Assembly: GCF_001651855.1 (NCBI RefSeq)
Contig: NZ_LNQC01000075.1
Location: 138,644 to 202,643 of the forward strand
Reading direction: 5' to 3'
DNA from: Sinorhizobium americanum
Lineage (GTDB): Bacteria > Pseudomonadota > Alphaproteobacteria > Rhizobiales > Rhizobiaceae
Length of the DNA: 64,000 nt
A model generated the notes under the pieces. The model was not told the origin of the DNA. It did no database searches and saw nothing but the letters and a program-made list of their open reading frames with translations. The stretch's first letter is position 1; every line of letters begins with the position of its first letter. Below, in pieces: positions 56,536 through 64,000 of the stretch. A program made the position numbers and the translations under genes.

Positions 56536-57447
56536 TCAAGGCCAGCGAACGACCGGCGGCAAGGACGAGAGGATCGACTCGACGTTCCCACCCGTCTTGA
56601 GGCCAAAGATGGTGCCGCGGTCGTAGAGCAGGTTGAACTCCACATAGCGGCCGCGGCGCACGAGCTGCTCGTCGCGGTCGGCCTCGGTCCAGGGCGTGTT
56701 GAAATTCCCCCGGACGATTTTGGGGTAGACGATCGCGAATGCCTTGCCGACGTCGCGGGTGAAGGCGAAATCGGCCTGCCAGCCGCCCAGATCCTCGGGC
56801 GAGTGCAGCCAATCATAGAAGATGCCGCCGGTGCCGCGCGGCTCGTTCCTGTGCTTGAGGAAGAAGTACTCGTCGCACCATTGCTTGAATTTCGGGTGAT
56901 CGGCGACCGGATGCCGATTGCAGGTGATCTCCATTGCCCGGTGGAAGACGATGGTATCCGGGTCGGTCATGAGGCGCCGGCGGTCGAGGACGGGGGTCAG
57001 GTCCGCGCCGCCGCCGAACCAGTTGCTGGTGGTTACGACCATGCGCGTATTCATGTGCACGGCCGGCACGTTGGGATTGACCGGATGGGCGATCAGCGAA
57101 ATGCCGGAGGCCCAGAAGCGCGGATCTTCGCTGGCGCCGGGGATCTGGCTGCGGAACTCGGGGGAAAATTCACCGAAAACGGTCGATGTGTGGACGCCGA
57201 CCTTCTCGAAGACGCGGCCCTCCATCATCGACATTCGCCCGCCGCCGCCGGCGCCTTCGTCGCGCAGCCAATCCTTGCCGATGAAACGGCCGGGCGGACG
57301 ATCCGACAACGGTCCCGTGAGATCGTCCTCGATCGCCTCGAATGCCGCGCAGATCGAATCGCGCAGGCTTTCGAACCAATCCTTCGCCTCGGCCTTCTTG
57401 TCTTCAATATCTGCAGGCAGACCCTGCGGCAATTGCGGTCTTTCCAT
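56536..57447 (-). CDS. hemF: Oxygen-dependent coproporphyrinogen III oxidase
   Basis: A 303-residue enzyme of haem synthesis that converts coproporphyrinogen III to protoporphyrinogen IX with oxygen. [42 protein letters not shown] (about 152-165), [15 protein letters not shown] and [22 protein letters not shown] (quoted in parts: [15 protein letters not shown]) are family-defining. The ATG at 57447 is chosen by homology; GGAAC lies upstream. The C-terminus ends VVRWP. Confidence 0.95.
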   Translation of the reverse strand: MERPQLPQGLPADIEDKKAEAKDWFESLRDSICAAFEAIEDDLTGPLSDRPPGRFIGKDWLRDEGAGGGGRMSMMEGRVFEKVGVHTSTVFGEFSPEFRSQIPGASEDPRFWASGISLIAHPVNPNVPAVHMNTRMVVTTSNWFGGGADLTPVLDRRRLMTDPDTIVFHRAMEITCNRHPVADHPKFKQWCDEYFFLKHRNEPRGTGGIFYDWLHSPEDLGGWQADFAFTRDVGKAFAIVYPKIVRGNFNTPWTEADRDEQLVRRGRYVEFNLLYDRGTIFGLKTGGNVESILSSLPPVVRWP

Positions 57448-57669
57448 GGGAATTCCGGTTCCAATAGGCGGGCTTCCGCAGAGAGCGAGCCCGATTCTGT
57501 CGCCGTCCACAGTCCATATTTTGGGCCGGATGGCAACGGCGCCGCGGTCCCGCGTGACAGTCTATCGCATCGACGCGCCTCCGGCGATTTTGCTCAGGAG
57601 GATGGCTCGGGACCTCTGGGCTGGCCAAGCGGCGGTGCCGTTCCTATCTTTATCGTCAGAGGTACAGCC

Positions 57670-57930
57670 ATGGCGAAGATACCCCCAGGGCCGCCGCTCG
57701 AGGGCTTGCGGCGCCAGATCGCCCGGCATCGCCGGGAACACCCCGGACGCCGCGACAAGCTGTTCGTGCGCGAGACCTTCCGCCTCGAACGCAGTGCCGC
57801 CCGCGCCAAGGCGCGCGAATGGTTCGAGACCTGGCCGAAGGCCGCCTACTGGACGGAAGTCGAGAGCTGGCGCCAACTCGAGGGCGATGAGATCGAGTTC
57901 ACGATGCGGCGGCTGCCGAGCGCCGACTGA
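57670..57930 (+). CDS. Small conserved rhizobial protein, unknown function
   Basis: An 86-residue, strongly basic and helical protein (many Arg/Lys, a Trp-rich C-terminal half: REWFETWPKAAYWTEVESW). No membrane segment or known domain. The ATG at 57670 follows AGAGG at seven bases. I believe similar small proteins occur next to hemF in other Rhizobiales. It is divergent from hemF. Confidence 0.65.
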   Translation: MAKIPPGPPLEGLRRQIARHRREHPGRRDKLFVRETFRLERSAARAKAREWFETWPKAAYWTEVESWRQLEGDEIEFTMRRLPSAD

Positions 57931-58092
57931 ACGACCGCATTTTCGACGCGCACACTGCTCCGGTGCCACCTTCGCGCGACGCACTCCTTACTGTGGTGGT
58001 TAATTCGTCTCGCCAAGGCGTGGGGATCGCGCTAAGAGTCGCTCCACTCTTCCTGGCACACCCTCCCGATTGCTCATCACCGGCCATCACCC

Positions 58093-59349
58093 ATGCCCGT
58101 CCTCCGCTCGGTAATCGTCCTGTCCGTGACGCAGATGGTCGCCTGGGGCGCGATGTTCATGTTCGTATCGGTGACGGCGGCCGGAATGGCCCGCGAGCTC
58201 GGCCTCGAGCCGTCGATGGTCTATCTCGGTCCCACCATGATGCTCGTGGCAATGGCGCTGTGCTCACCGCCGCTCGGCGCGCTTTATGAGCGCTTCGGGG
58301 CGCGGCTGGTGCTTGCGTCCGGTTCGGCGTTTGCTGCGCCCGGCTTGTGGCTGCTGGCAAGCGCGCATGGGCCGTTCACCTACTTCGTCGCCTGGGCTCT
58401 CCTCGGTATCGCCGGTGCCGCGACGCTGACGACGTCCGCCCATGTCTACTTGACCGAAATTGCCGGCGAGGGCGCGCGCCGGGCGATCGGGGCGCAGATG
58501 TTTGTGATGGCACTCGCCCCGAGTGTTTCCTGGCCGGTCACTGTGTTCTTCGAGGCAGCGCTCGGCTGGCGTGGCGCGCTCATCGTCTACGGCACGGTGA
58601 TGCTGCTCGTCTGCGCGCCGCTGCATTGCTTCGGTCTCCCGCAGACCAAGAGGGCAGGTCGGGCGTCCCGTGCCGCCCTGGATGACAAGCGGGAGCGGCC
58701 CGACACGCGTCGCTATTGGGCGCTTGTCGCCCTTATCGTTGCAGCCGTTGCGCTGAACGGCTTCGTCACCTGGGGTTTCCAACTCGTCGTCATCGATATT
58801 TTCCGGAGCTACCGCGTGCCCGACTATCTGGCGGTCGGTTTCGGATCGGCGATCGGTTTCGTGCAGCTCTCGGCGCGGCTTTTCGACTTCCTCGGCGGTA
58901 ACCGATGGGACGGGCTGACGACCGGCTGCGTCGCAGCGGCGATCATGCCGCTGGCATTGATCGCCCTGATCCTCGGCGCGGGAAGCGAGTGGGCGATCGT
59001 GCTCTTCCTCGTGCTCTACGGCCTTTCAAGCGGCGCGATGTCGGTCAGCCGGGCGACGATGCCGCTGGTGTTCTTCTCGCCGGCGCAATATGCGTTGGTC
59101 ATGGCGCGCCTCGGACTGCCGCTCAACCTCGCCTTCGCCGCCGCACCGCCATTCTTCTCCTTCGTCCTCGCAGCAGCCGGAAACGGCTGGGCGCTTTCGA
59201 TTGCGCTGCTCTGCTCCGTGGGCACTTTGACGAGCATGATCCTGCTCAACCGGATGCGGCCGGCTGCGGCCTACGCACCGGCGTTTTCCACGCCGTCGGA
59301 AGGATCCATCAGCCGCGGCCCAGCCCCCTCGGACGCAAGCACGTCATGA
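58093..59349 (+). CDS. MFS transporter
   Basis: A 418-residue membrane protein with about 12 helices; the loop 2-3 motif reads [13 protein letters not shown] (about 57-69). The fold is MFS; subfamily is near CynX/oxalate-formate type carriers but not certain. The C-terminal 30 residues are polar and overlap the convergent soxR gene by 79 bases. The start ATG at 58093 has no clear ribosome binding site. Confidence 0.85.
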   Translation: MPVLRSVIVLSVTQMVAWGAMFMFVSVTAAGMARELGLEPSMVYLGPTMMLVAMALCSPPLGALYERFGARLVLASGSAFAAPGLWLLASAHGPFTYFVAWALLGIAGAATLTTSAHVYLTEIAGEGARRAIGAQMFVMALAPSVSWPVTVFFEAALGWRGALIVYGTVMLLVCAPLHCFGLPQTKRAGRASRAALDDKRERPDTRRYWALVALIVAAVALNGFVTWGFQLVVIDIFRSYRVPDYLAVGFGSAIGFVQLSARLFDFLGGNRWDGLTTGCVAAAIMPLALIALILGAGSEWAIVLFLVLYGLSSGAMSVSRATMPLVFFSPAQYALVMARLGLPLNLAFAAAPPFFSFVLAAAGNGWALSIALLCSVGTLTSMILLNRMRPAAAYAPAFSTPSEGSISRGPAPSDASTS

Positions 59350-59756
59350 GGATTGCGCAACGGGCAGTCGCGCATCGACAGGCAGCCGCAGCCGATGCAA
59401 CCGGACAGCTGGTCGCGCAGCGAGGTCAACTTGGCGATGCGATCGTCGAGTTGCTGCCGCCAGCTGTTCGATAGCCGGGCCCAATCCTCGACGGTCAGCG
59501 GCCGGTCGTCGGGAAGCACCGACAGGGCGGATTGAATCTCCGCAAGCGGAATCCCGGTGCGCTGGGCGACCTTGATGACGGCGACGCGTCTCAAGACCGA
59601 GCGCGGGTAGCGCCGCTGGTTGCCCCGGCTGCGGTTGCTGCGGATCAGCCCCTTGGTCTCGTAGAAATGCAGCGTCGAGACGGCGATGCCGCTGCGCTCG
59701 GCAACCTCGCCGACGGTCAGTTCGCGCTTGAAATCGCTGCCGGCTTCTTTTTGCAT
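59271..59756 (-). CDS. soxR: Redox-sensitive transcriptional activator SoxR
   Basis: A 161-residue MerR-family regulator. The HTH (about 14-35) is [22 protein letters not shown], followed by [16 protein letters not shown]; the 2Fe-2S ligands are C120-x2-C123-x-C125-x5-C131 in the [12 protein letters not shown] motif, matching E. coli SoxR one for one. Oxidation or redox-cycling compounds activate it. The ATG at 59756 lies just before the SoxR box at 59769-59787. The 3' end overlaps the MFS gene by 79 bases. Confidence 0.95.
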   Translation of the reverse strand: MQKEAGSDFKRELTVGEVAERSGIAVSTLHFYETKGLIRSNRSRGNQRRYPRSVLRRVAVIKVAQRTGIPLAEIQSALSVLPDDRPLTVEDWARLSNSWRQQLDDRIAKLTSLRDQLSGCIGCGCLSMRDCPLRNPHDVLASEGAGPRLMDPSDGVENAGA

Positions 59757-59764
59757 GGGTGCTA

Positions 59765-59795
59765 TTGACCTCAACTAAGCTTGAGGTTCTATAGC
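59765..59795 (+). promoter_or_regulatory. SoxR-activated promoter with 19-bp spacer
   Basis: TTGACC (59765-59770) and TATAGC (59790-59795) are separated by 19 bp that contain the perfect palindrome CCTCAA-CTAAGC-TTGAGG (59769-59786). The overlong spacer and the CCTCAA...TTGAGG box are the hallmarks of SoxR-controlled promoters. It reads toward the FMN reductase gene, with the soxR gene divergent on the other side, so oxidative stress should induce the reductase. Confidence 0.9.
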
Positions 59796-59834
59796 ATGAG
59801 CTCCCTGCAAGCGACAACTAGGAGCTGATTCCGC

Positions 59835-60407
59835 ATGACAGAGAAAATGACCCTCGCCCTGATCTATGGCAGCGCACGGCAGGGCCGGTTCTGCGATACC
59901 GTTGCCAGCTGGCTTATCCGCGAGCTTTCGACCTCCGACGTCTTCAGCTTGACGATCATCGATCCATTGCGGTTGAGAAGCGCGCGCAGCGAGAAATCGG
60001 CCGATCCGGCAGAGTGGATGGAGCGAAAGGTCGCCGAGGCGGACGCCTTCATCGTCATCACGCCGGAATATAATCACGGCTATCCCGCGGCACTGAAGGA
60101 AATGATCGACGCCGTCTACGAGCCCTGGCATGCTAAGCCGGTGGCCTTTGTCTCCTATGGTGGCGCTTCCGGCGGTATCCGCGCCGTCGAGCAATTGCGC
60201 CAGGTCTTCGGGGAGCTCCATGCGGTGACGCTCCGGGACGGGGTGGCACTTCCGAAGGCGTGGTCGAAATTCGATGCAGCCGGCAATCTCTACAAGCCGG
60301 AAGAGCTGCGCGCGCCGCTGTTCCTGATGATGGACCGGATCACCTGGTGGGCGCGGACGCTGAAATATGCGCGCAAGGCCACACCCTATAACGAGATCGC
60401 AGCATGA
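59835..60407 (+). CDS. NADPH-dependent FMN reductase, SoxR-regulated
   Basis: A 190-residue flavodoxin-like reductase. LIYGSARQGRFCDTVASWL (about 9-27) is the phosphate-binding loop, and TPEYNHGYPAALKEMID (about 76-92) is the GSxR/PEYN signature of the FMN_red family, with FVSYGGASGGIRA binding the flavin. It lies 40 bases after the SoxR promoter and so is the likely target. It may reduce quinones or redox-cycling drugs. AGGAG precedes the ATG at 59835. Confidence 0.93.
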   Translation: MTEKMTLALIYGSARQGRFCDTVASWLIRELSTSDVFSLTIIDPLRLRSARSEKSADPAEWMERKVAEADAFIVITPEYNHGYPAALKEMIDAVYEPWHAKPVAFVSYGGASGGIRAVEQLRQVFGELHAVTLRDGVALPKAWSKFDAAGNLYKPEELRAPLFLMMDRITWWARTLKYARKATPYNEIAA

Positions 60408-60445
60408 GGGGCGAGATAGAACGCCTCAAGCCGCTCTTTGACGTC

Positions 60446-60907
60446 TCAGAACGCGCCGGTCTGCCGCATCGCCTCGCCGACCACCATCGCGGTCGCGATC
60501 GCGATGTTGAGCGACCGCTGGCCGGGAGCCATCGGAATGAGGATGCGGGCGTCGGCACGGTCATGCACATGATCGGGCACGCCGGCGCTTTCCCGGCCGA
60601 AGAGCAGAATGTCATCGGGTTGGAAGTCGAAGCGCGTATAGGGCTCGGCGGCCTTGGTGGAAGCGAGCACCAGCCGCCGGCCGTTTTCCGCCCGCCATGT
60701 CTCGAATCGCTCCCAGCTGACATGGCGGGTGAGCGTCACCGCCGCGATATAATCCATGCCGGCGCGCTTGAGGTTTCGGTCGGAAAGATCGAAGCCCGCC
60801 GGCTCGATGATGTCGACGGCCAATCCGAGACAGGCGGCGAGACGGAGGATCGTTCCGGTATTGCCCGGAATGTCCGGCTGGTAGAGGGCGATGCGGAGTT
60901 CGTTCAT
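60446..60907 (-). CDS. trmL: tRNA (cytidine(34)-2'-O)-methyltransferase
   Basis: A 153-residue SPOUT-fold methyltransferase that modifies the wobble base of tRNA-Leu. IALYQPDIPGNTGTILRLAACLG (about 5-27) gives the family N-terminus, LFGRESAGVPDHVHD (about 93-107) is motif 2 of the knot, and RSLNIAIATAMVVGEAMRQ (about 131-148) is motif 3 with the cofactor-binding Asn. The ATG is at 60907. Its 3' end is 38 bases from the convergent FMN reductase. Confidence 0.93.
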   Translation of the reverse strand: MNELRIALYQPDIPGNTGTILRLAACLGLAVDIIEPAGFDLSDRNLKRAGMDYIAAVTLTRHVSWERFETWRAENGRRLVLASTKAAEPYTRFDFQPDDILLFGRESAGVPDHVHDRADARILIPMAPGQRSLNIAIATAMVVGEAMRQTGAF

Positions 60908-61380
60908 GAGCTATCGACGACGGCCTATGATGAAAGGGGAAGACGCGAGACGTCGTATGGCATCGATTGGGGCCTTGATCCACTGCCCTGTCGGCTGCGT
61001 TGGTGTGCATTCGGCGCGACTGAATTTCCGTTCGCTAATCTGTGCCGAAACGGCAACAGCCAGAGCGCCCGCGGAGAAACAGGCAAGAAAGTGACTGCGA
61101 CAATCTGGCGCGGCGGGCCGATTGAGGATAAAGGTCAATTCTCTTCAACGCGAACCGACGGAGGCATGCATGATGGTATTGATGTTGACACGCCTCCATC
61201 CAGTAGCCTGGCCTTTGCAGGCTTAGCCGGTTCCGCGCCTTTCCTTCTTTCGATCGAATGACGCGCTCCGGTCCCGGAGTGAAGCTCGGCTCGAGGCGTC
61301 ATCTCTGGACCGCGATTTCTCAAAGATAAAGAATGCGGGGCGACCCGCCTTCCTTCAAACTATCTGAAGGAGCTTGGATA
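60908..61380. other. Long divergent intergenic region with structured element
   Basis: These 473 bases hold no convincing ORF. Near the ABC transporter is a compound inverted repeat: outer arms ATGACGC/GCGTCAT (61258-61264, 61296-61302) around the inner hairpin CTCCGG-TC-CCGGAG (61266-61279). It may be an operator or leader structure. A smaller repeat, GCCG-AAA-CGGC, lies near 61042. Confidence 0.5.
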
Positions 61381-63234
61381 ATGTTCGGCTGGTTTGAATC
61401 CCGCCTCAATCCTTACCCGACGGAAGAGCCCAGCCTTCCGCCGAGCGGTCTCTTTGCCTTCTGCTGGCACTACACGAAGCCGGCGGCGCCGTGGCTGCTG
61501 ATCATGGCGGTCTGCACCATGCTGATCGCGATCGGCGAGGTGGCGCTGTTTCAATTCCTCGGCAATGTGGTGGATTGGCTGTCCAATGCCGAGCGCGAAA
61601 CCTTTCTCGCCACCGAGGGAGGCAAGCTCGCCTGGATGGGAGCCCTGATCCTCATCGGCCTCCCGGGCCTTGTAGCGCTCGATTCATTCATCATGCACCA
61701 GGTGCTGCTCGGCAATTATCCGATGATCGCCCGCTGGCAGATGCACCGCTACCTGCTTCGCCAGAGCATGACCTTCTTCGCCAACGAGTTCGCCGGGCGC
61801 GTGGCAACGAAGGTGATGCAGACGTCACTTGCGGTTCGCGAGACGGTGATGAAGATCCTCGACGTCTTCGTCTATGTCGTGAGCTACTTCACGACGATGC
61901 TGGTCGTCGTCGCCGCAGCCGACTTGCGGCTCGTCGCACCGCTTGCCATCTGGCTCGCCATCTATGTCGTGATCGTCACCACCTTCGTGCCGCGCCTGCA
62001 GAAGATCTCCAAGGAGCAGGCCGATGCCCGGTCGATAATGACGGGTCGGATCGTCGACAGCTACACCAATATCAGCACCGTGAAGCTCTTCTCGCATGCG
62101 GGGCGGGAGGAGACCTATGCGCGCGCCGGCATGGAGGAGTTCCTCGACACCGTCTACCGCCAGATGCGCAAGGTGACGCTGTTCCACATCTGCGTCTACG
62201 CGAACAACTGCGTGGCGCTCTTCGCCGTCGGTGCACTCGGGATCTATTTGTGGCTGACCAGCGCGATCTCGGTCGGCGCGATCGCCGTCGCGATCGGCCT
62301 CGCAATGCGCATCAACGGCATGTCGCAATGGATCATGTGGGAAGTCTCGGCGCTGTTCGAGAATATCGGCACTGTCTATGACGGCATGGGTATGATGACC
62401 AAGGCGCACGACATCGTCGACCAGCCGAATGCGGCGCCGCTGAAGGCCGAGACGGGGGCGATCCGCTTCGAGGACGTGCGCTTCCACTACGGCAAGGCAA
62501 AGGGCGTTATCGATCGGCTGTCGCTCGAAATCCTCCCCGGCGAGAAGATCGGCCTCGTCGGCCGCTCGGGTGCCGGCAAGACGACGCTGATGAACCTGCT
62601 CCTGCGCTTCTACGACCTGGAGGACGGCGTGATCCGGATCGACGGCAAGGATATCTCCGCCGTCACCCAGGACAGCCTGCGCTCTCAGATCGGCGTCGTC
62701 ACGCAGGATACGTCGCTCCTGCACCGCTCCATTCGCGACAATATCGCCTATGGACACCCGGAGGCGATCGATGCGCAGGTCATCGCCGCCGCCAAGAAGG
62801 CGAATGCCTGGGAGTTCATCCAGATGCTCGAGGACAACCTCGGCAGGCGAGGGCTCGATGCGCAGGTCGGCGAACGCGGGGTGAAGCTCTCGGGAGGCCA
62901 ACGGCAGAGGATTGCAATTGCCCGGGTCTTTCTCAAGGATGCGCCGATCCTCATTCTTGATGAGGCGACATCGGCGCTCGATTCCGAGGTAGAGGCGGCG
63001 ATCCAGGAGAACCTCTTCGCCCTGATGGCCGGCAAGACGGTGATCGCCATCGCCCACCGCCTGTCGACGCTGACCGAAATGGACCGTCTGGTCGTCCTCG
63101 AAACCGGGCGGATCGTCGAGACCGGCTCGCATGCCGAGCTTGTCGCGAAGGGCGGCCTCTACGCCGACCTCTGGTCGCGTCAGTCGGGCGGCTTCATCGC
63201 CGACGATGTCGAGAAAGAGGAGGCGGCGGAGTAA
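61381..63234 (+). CDS. ABC half-transporter (export type), first of two
   Basis: A 617-residue protein with an N-terminal six-helix membrane domain (about 35-330) and a C-terminal ATPase (about 370-600). Walker A is GRSGAGKTT, Q-loop VTQDTSLLH, signature LSGGQRQRIAIAR, Walker B ILILDEATSALDSE and H-loop IAHRLST. This is the half-size exporter arrangement of MsbA/lipid or multidrug type. The ATG at 61381 follows AAGGAG. The gene at 63342 is a second half-transporter, so they probably form a heterodimer. Confidence 0.92.
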   Translation: MFGWFESRLNPYPTEEPSLPPSGLFAFCWHYTKPAAPWLLIMAVCTMLIAIGEVALFQFLGNVVDWLSNAERETFLATEGGKLAWMGALILIGLPGLVALDSFIMHQVLLGNYPMIARWQMHRYLLRQSMTFFANEFAGRVATKVMQTSLAVRETVMKILDVFVYVVSYFTTMLVVVAAADLRLVAPLAIWLAIYVVIVTTFVPRLQKISKEQADARSIMTGRIVDSYTNISTVKLFSHAGREETYARAGMEEFLDTVYRQMRKVTLFHICVYANNCVALFAVGALGIYLWLTSAISVGAIAVAIGLAMRINGMSQWIMWEVSALFENIGTVYDGMGMMTKAHDIVDQPNAAPLKAETGAIRFEDVRFHYGKAKGVIDRLSLEILPGEKIGLVGRSGAGKTTLMNLLLRFYDLEDGVIRIDGKDISAVTQDSLRSQIGVVTQDTSLLHRSIRDNIAYGHPEAIDAQVIAAAKKANAWEFIQMLEDNLGRRGLDAQVGERGVKLSGGQRQRIAIARVFLKDAPILILDEATSALDSEVEAAIQENLFALMAGKTVIAIAHRLSTLTEMDRLVVLETGRIVETGSHAELVAKGGLYADLWSRQSGGFIADDVEKEEAAE

Positions 63235-63245
63235 ACCGCCGCCTC
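63220..63245 (+). promoter_or_regulatory. Hairpin spanning the stop codon between the two ABC genes
   Basis: GAGGCGGCGG (63220-63229) and CCGCCGCCTC (63236-63245) form a perfect 10-bp stem whose 6-base loop AGTAAA contains the TAA stop. There is no T run after it, so it may moderate mRNA stability or downstream expression rather than end transcription. Confidence 0.5.
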
Positions 63246-63341
63246 GTTGCGCTTTCGATCGAGTCAAAGCTTACGCATTTGTAATCGACGGGCCGGCGGA
63301 AACCGATTGCCGTCCGTTCTCAGCCCCCTATTATCTGAACA

Positions 63342-64000
63342 ATGCTGCGCGCCATCGTCACCATCTTCGAGAATTGGATCAAACCCTTTGCGCCGCGCCA
63401 CCGGCTGCGGCCGCCGCGGTCGCTCTGGGGCTTCGCCTGGTTCTATGCAAGCCAGGCAAAGGGCCCGTTCCTCGCCATGGCGGCGCTCGGCGGCCTGGTG
63501 GCGATGCTCGAGGCCGGGCTCTTCTATTTCGTCGGCCGGATTGTCGATGTCCTCGATACCATCCGGCCGGAAGATGGCTGGAGCGGGCTGATTTCTTCCA
63601 ACGGGCCGGAACTGTTGTTCATGCTCTTGACGGTGCTGGTGTTCCGCTTCCTGGCCGTGGCGCTTGCGGCGCTGGTCGAAGAGCAGGCGATCATCACCGG
63701 CTTCCTCAATCTTGTGCGCTGGCAGTCCTATGTCCATGTCGCACGGCAATCGCTCACCTTCTTTCAGAACGACTTTTCCGGCCGCATCGTCACCAAGGTC
63801 TGGTCCGGCGCGCAGGCGACGAGCGATCTGATCGTCTCGCTGCTGCAGGTCATCTGGTTCATCGTCATCTACACGGCGTCGACCATGGCGCTGATCGCCC
63901 AACTCGACTGGAGGCTGGCGGCGATGGTGGCCTTCTGGATCGCCGTTTTCCTTTCGCTTGCGCGCTATTTCGTTCCGCGCGTCCGCAAGCACGCCCGCGA
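63342..64000 (+). CDS. ABC half-transporter, second gene, truncated by the window end
   Basis: The first 219 codons of a protein with N-terminal text MLRAIVTIFENWIKPFAPRH, a tryptophan-rich start and membrane helices (GPFLAMAALGGLVAMLEAGLF, ELLFMLLTVLVFRFLAV, LLQVIWFIVIYTAST, WRLAAMVAFWIAVFLSL). The cytoplasmic loop ARQSLTFFQNDFSGRIVTKVW parallels RQSMTFFANEFAGRVATKVM of the upstream gene. The ATPase part lies outside the window. It starts 107 bases after the first half-transporter and likely pairs with it. Confidence 0.88.
   Translation, partial: MLRAIVTIFENWIKPFAPRHRLRPPRSLWGFAWFYASQAKGPFLAMAALGGLVAMLEAGLFYFVGRIVDVLDTIRPEDGWSGLISSNGPELLFMLLTVLVFRFLAVALAALVEEQAIITGFLNLVRWQSYVHVARQSLTFFQNDFSGRIVTKVWSGAQATSDLIVSLLQVIWFIVIYTASTMALIAQLDWRLAAMVAFWIAVFLSLARYFVPRVRKHAR

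Noticed and set aside
55837..57930. A 697-codon open frame running through the lipoprotein, BON and hemF genes
   Set aside because: Only its last 86 codons (57670-57930) look like a real small gene; the rest overlaps well-supported genes in other frames.
60911..61138. A 75-codon minus-strand frame upstream of trmL
   Set aside because: No ribosome binding site or recognisable domain, and composition like a random frame.

Overview
This 64 kb window is chromosomal DNA from an alphaproteobacterium of the Sinorhizobium/Ensifer group, close to S. meliloti. The strongest evidence is an acyl-homoserine-lactone synthase/LuxR pair recognisable as SinI/SinR, lying in the order bluB, DUF2865 protein, sinI, sinR, dme that I recall from S. 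meliloti. A mosaic palindromic repeat of the rhizobial RIME1 type (4667-4768), high GC and typical rhizobial housekeeping genes agree. I see no phage, insertion sequence, CRISPR array, rRNA or tRNA.

Left part (1-13.2 kb): the end of a retropepsin-like protease gene, a DUF1289 gene, the divergent lower-ligand cobalamin genes cobS and cobT, dgkA, a membrane histidine kinase, a thermonuclease-like gene and a Fe-S type uracil-DNA glycosylase, an Lrp regulator, a three-gene minus-strand group (methyltransferase, beta-hydroxyacid dehydrogenase, DNA alkylation repair), a DUF2270 membrane protein, usg, and a polar amino-acid ABC transporter. The first permease gene of that transporter is broken by a +1 frameshift, and no ATPase gene is nearby.

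Middle (13.6-42 kb): a large OmpA-family protein with seven Gln/Glu/Lys-rich tandem repeats; a drug/metabolite exporter gene with mobA and mobB; a chemoreceptor with an unusually large periplasmic domain; moaA; a DUF971 gene; a MarR repressor with two tandem operators beside an alpha/beta hydrolase; a PPOX flavoprotein; a diguanylate cyclase; fumC; an L,D-transpeptidase; gph and rpiA; a DUF2059 protein; glutathione reductase; type II DAHP synthase; a GFA protein; an unknown regulator; an LtaS/MdoB-like phosphoglycerol transferase with a perfect PhoB-box sequence at its 5' end; nadE and a TolB-like propeller protein.

Right part (42-64 kb): a cobalamin riboswitch ahead of bluB, the sinI/sinR quorum-sensing locus with an RNA hairpin that covers the sinI ribosome binding site, the malic enzyme dme, an LpxH-like phosphatase, an MFS transporter, a dipeptide-epimerase-like enzyme, a complete Mla-type lipid transport operon (mlaE with a fused STAS domain, mlaF, mlaD, auxiliary lipoprotein), hemF with a BON protein, soxR with a textbook SoxR promoter driving an FMN reductase, trmL, and two tandem ABC half-transporters, the second cut by the window edge.

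Links between genes: BluB, CobT and CobS are the successive enzymes of lower-ligand synthesis and attachment for B12, in two loci 41 kb apart; DgkA recycles the diacylglycerol that a phosphoglycerol transferase such as the one at 37.5-39.5 kb would release; the Mla system, the L,D-transpeptidase, the OmpA protein and the LpxH-like phosphatase are all envelope functions. Nothing here is an obvious new defence or biosynthetic island. The best leads are regulatory: the sinI leader hairpin, the Pho box over the phosphoglycerol-transferase start, the double MarR operator, and three convergent gene overlaps.
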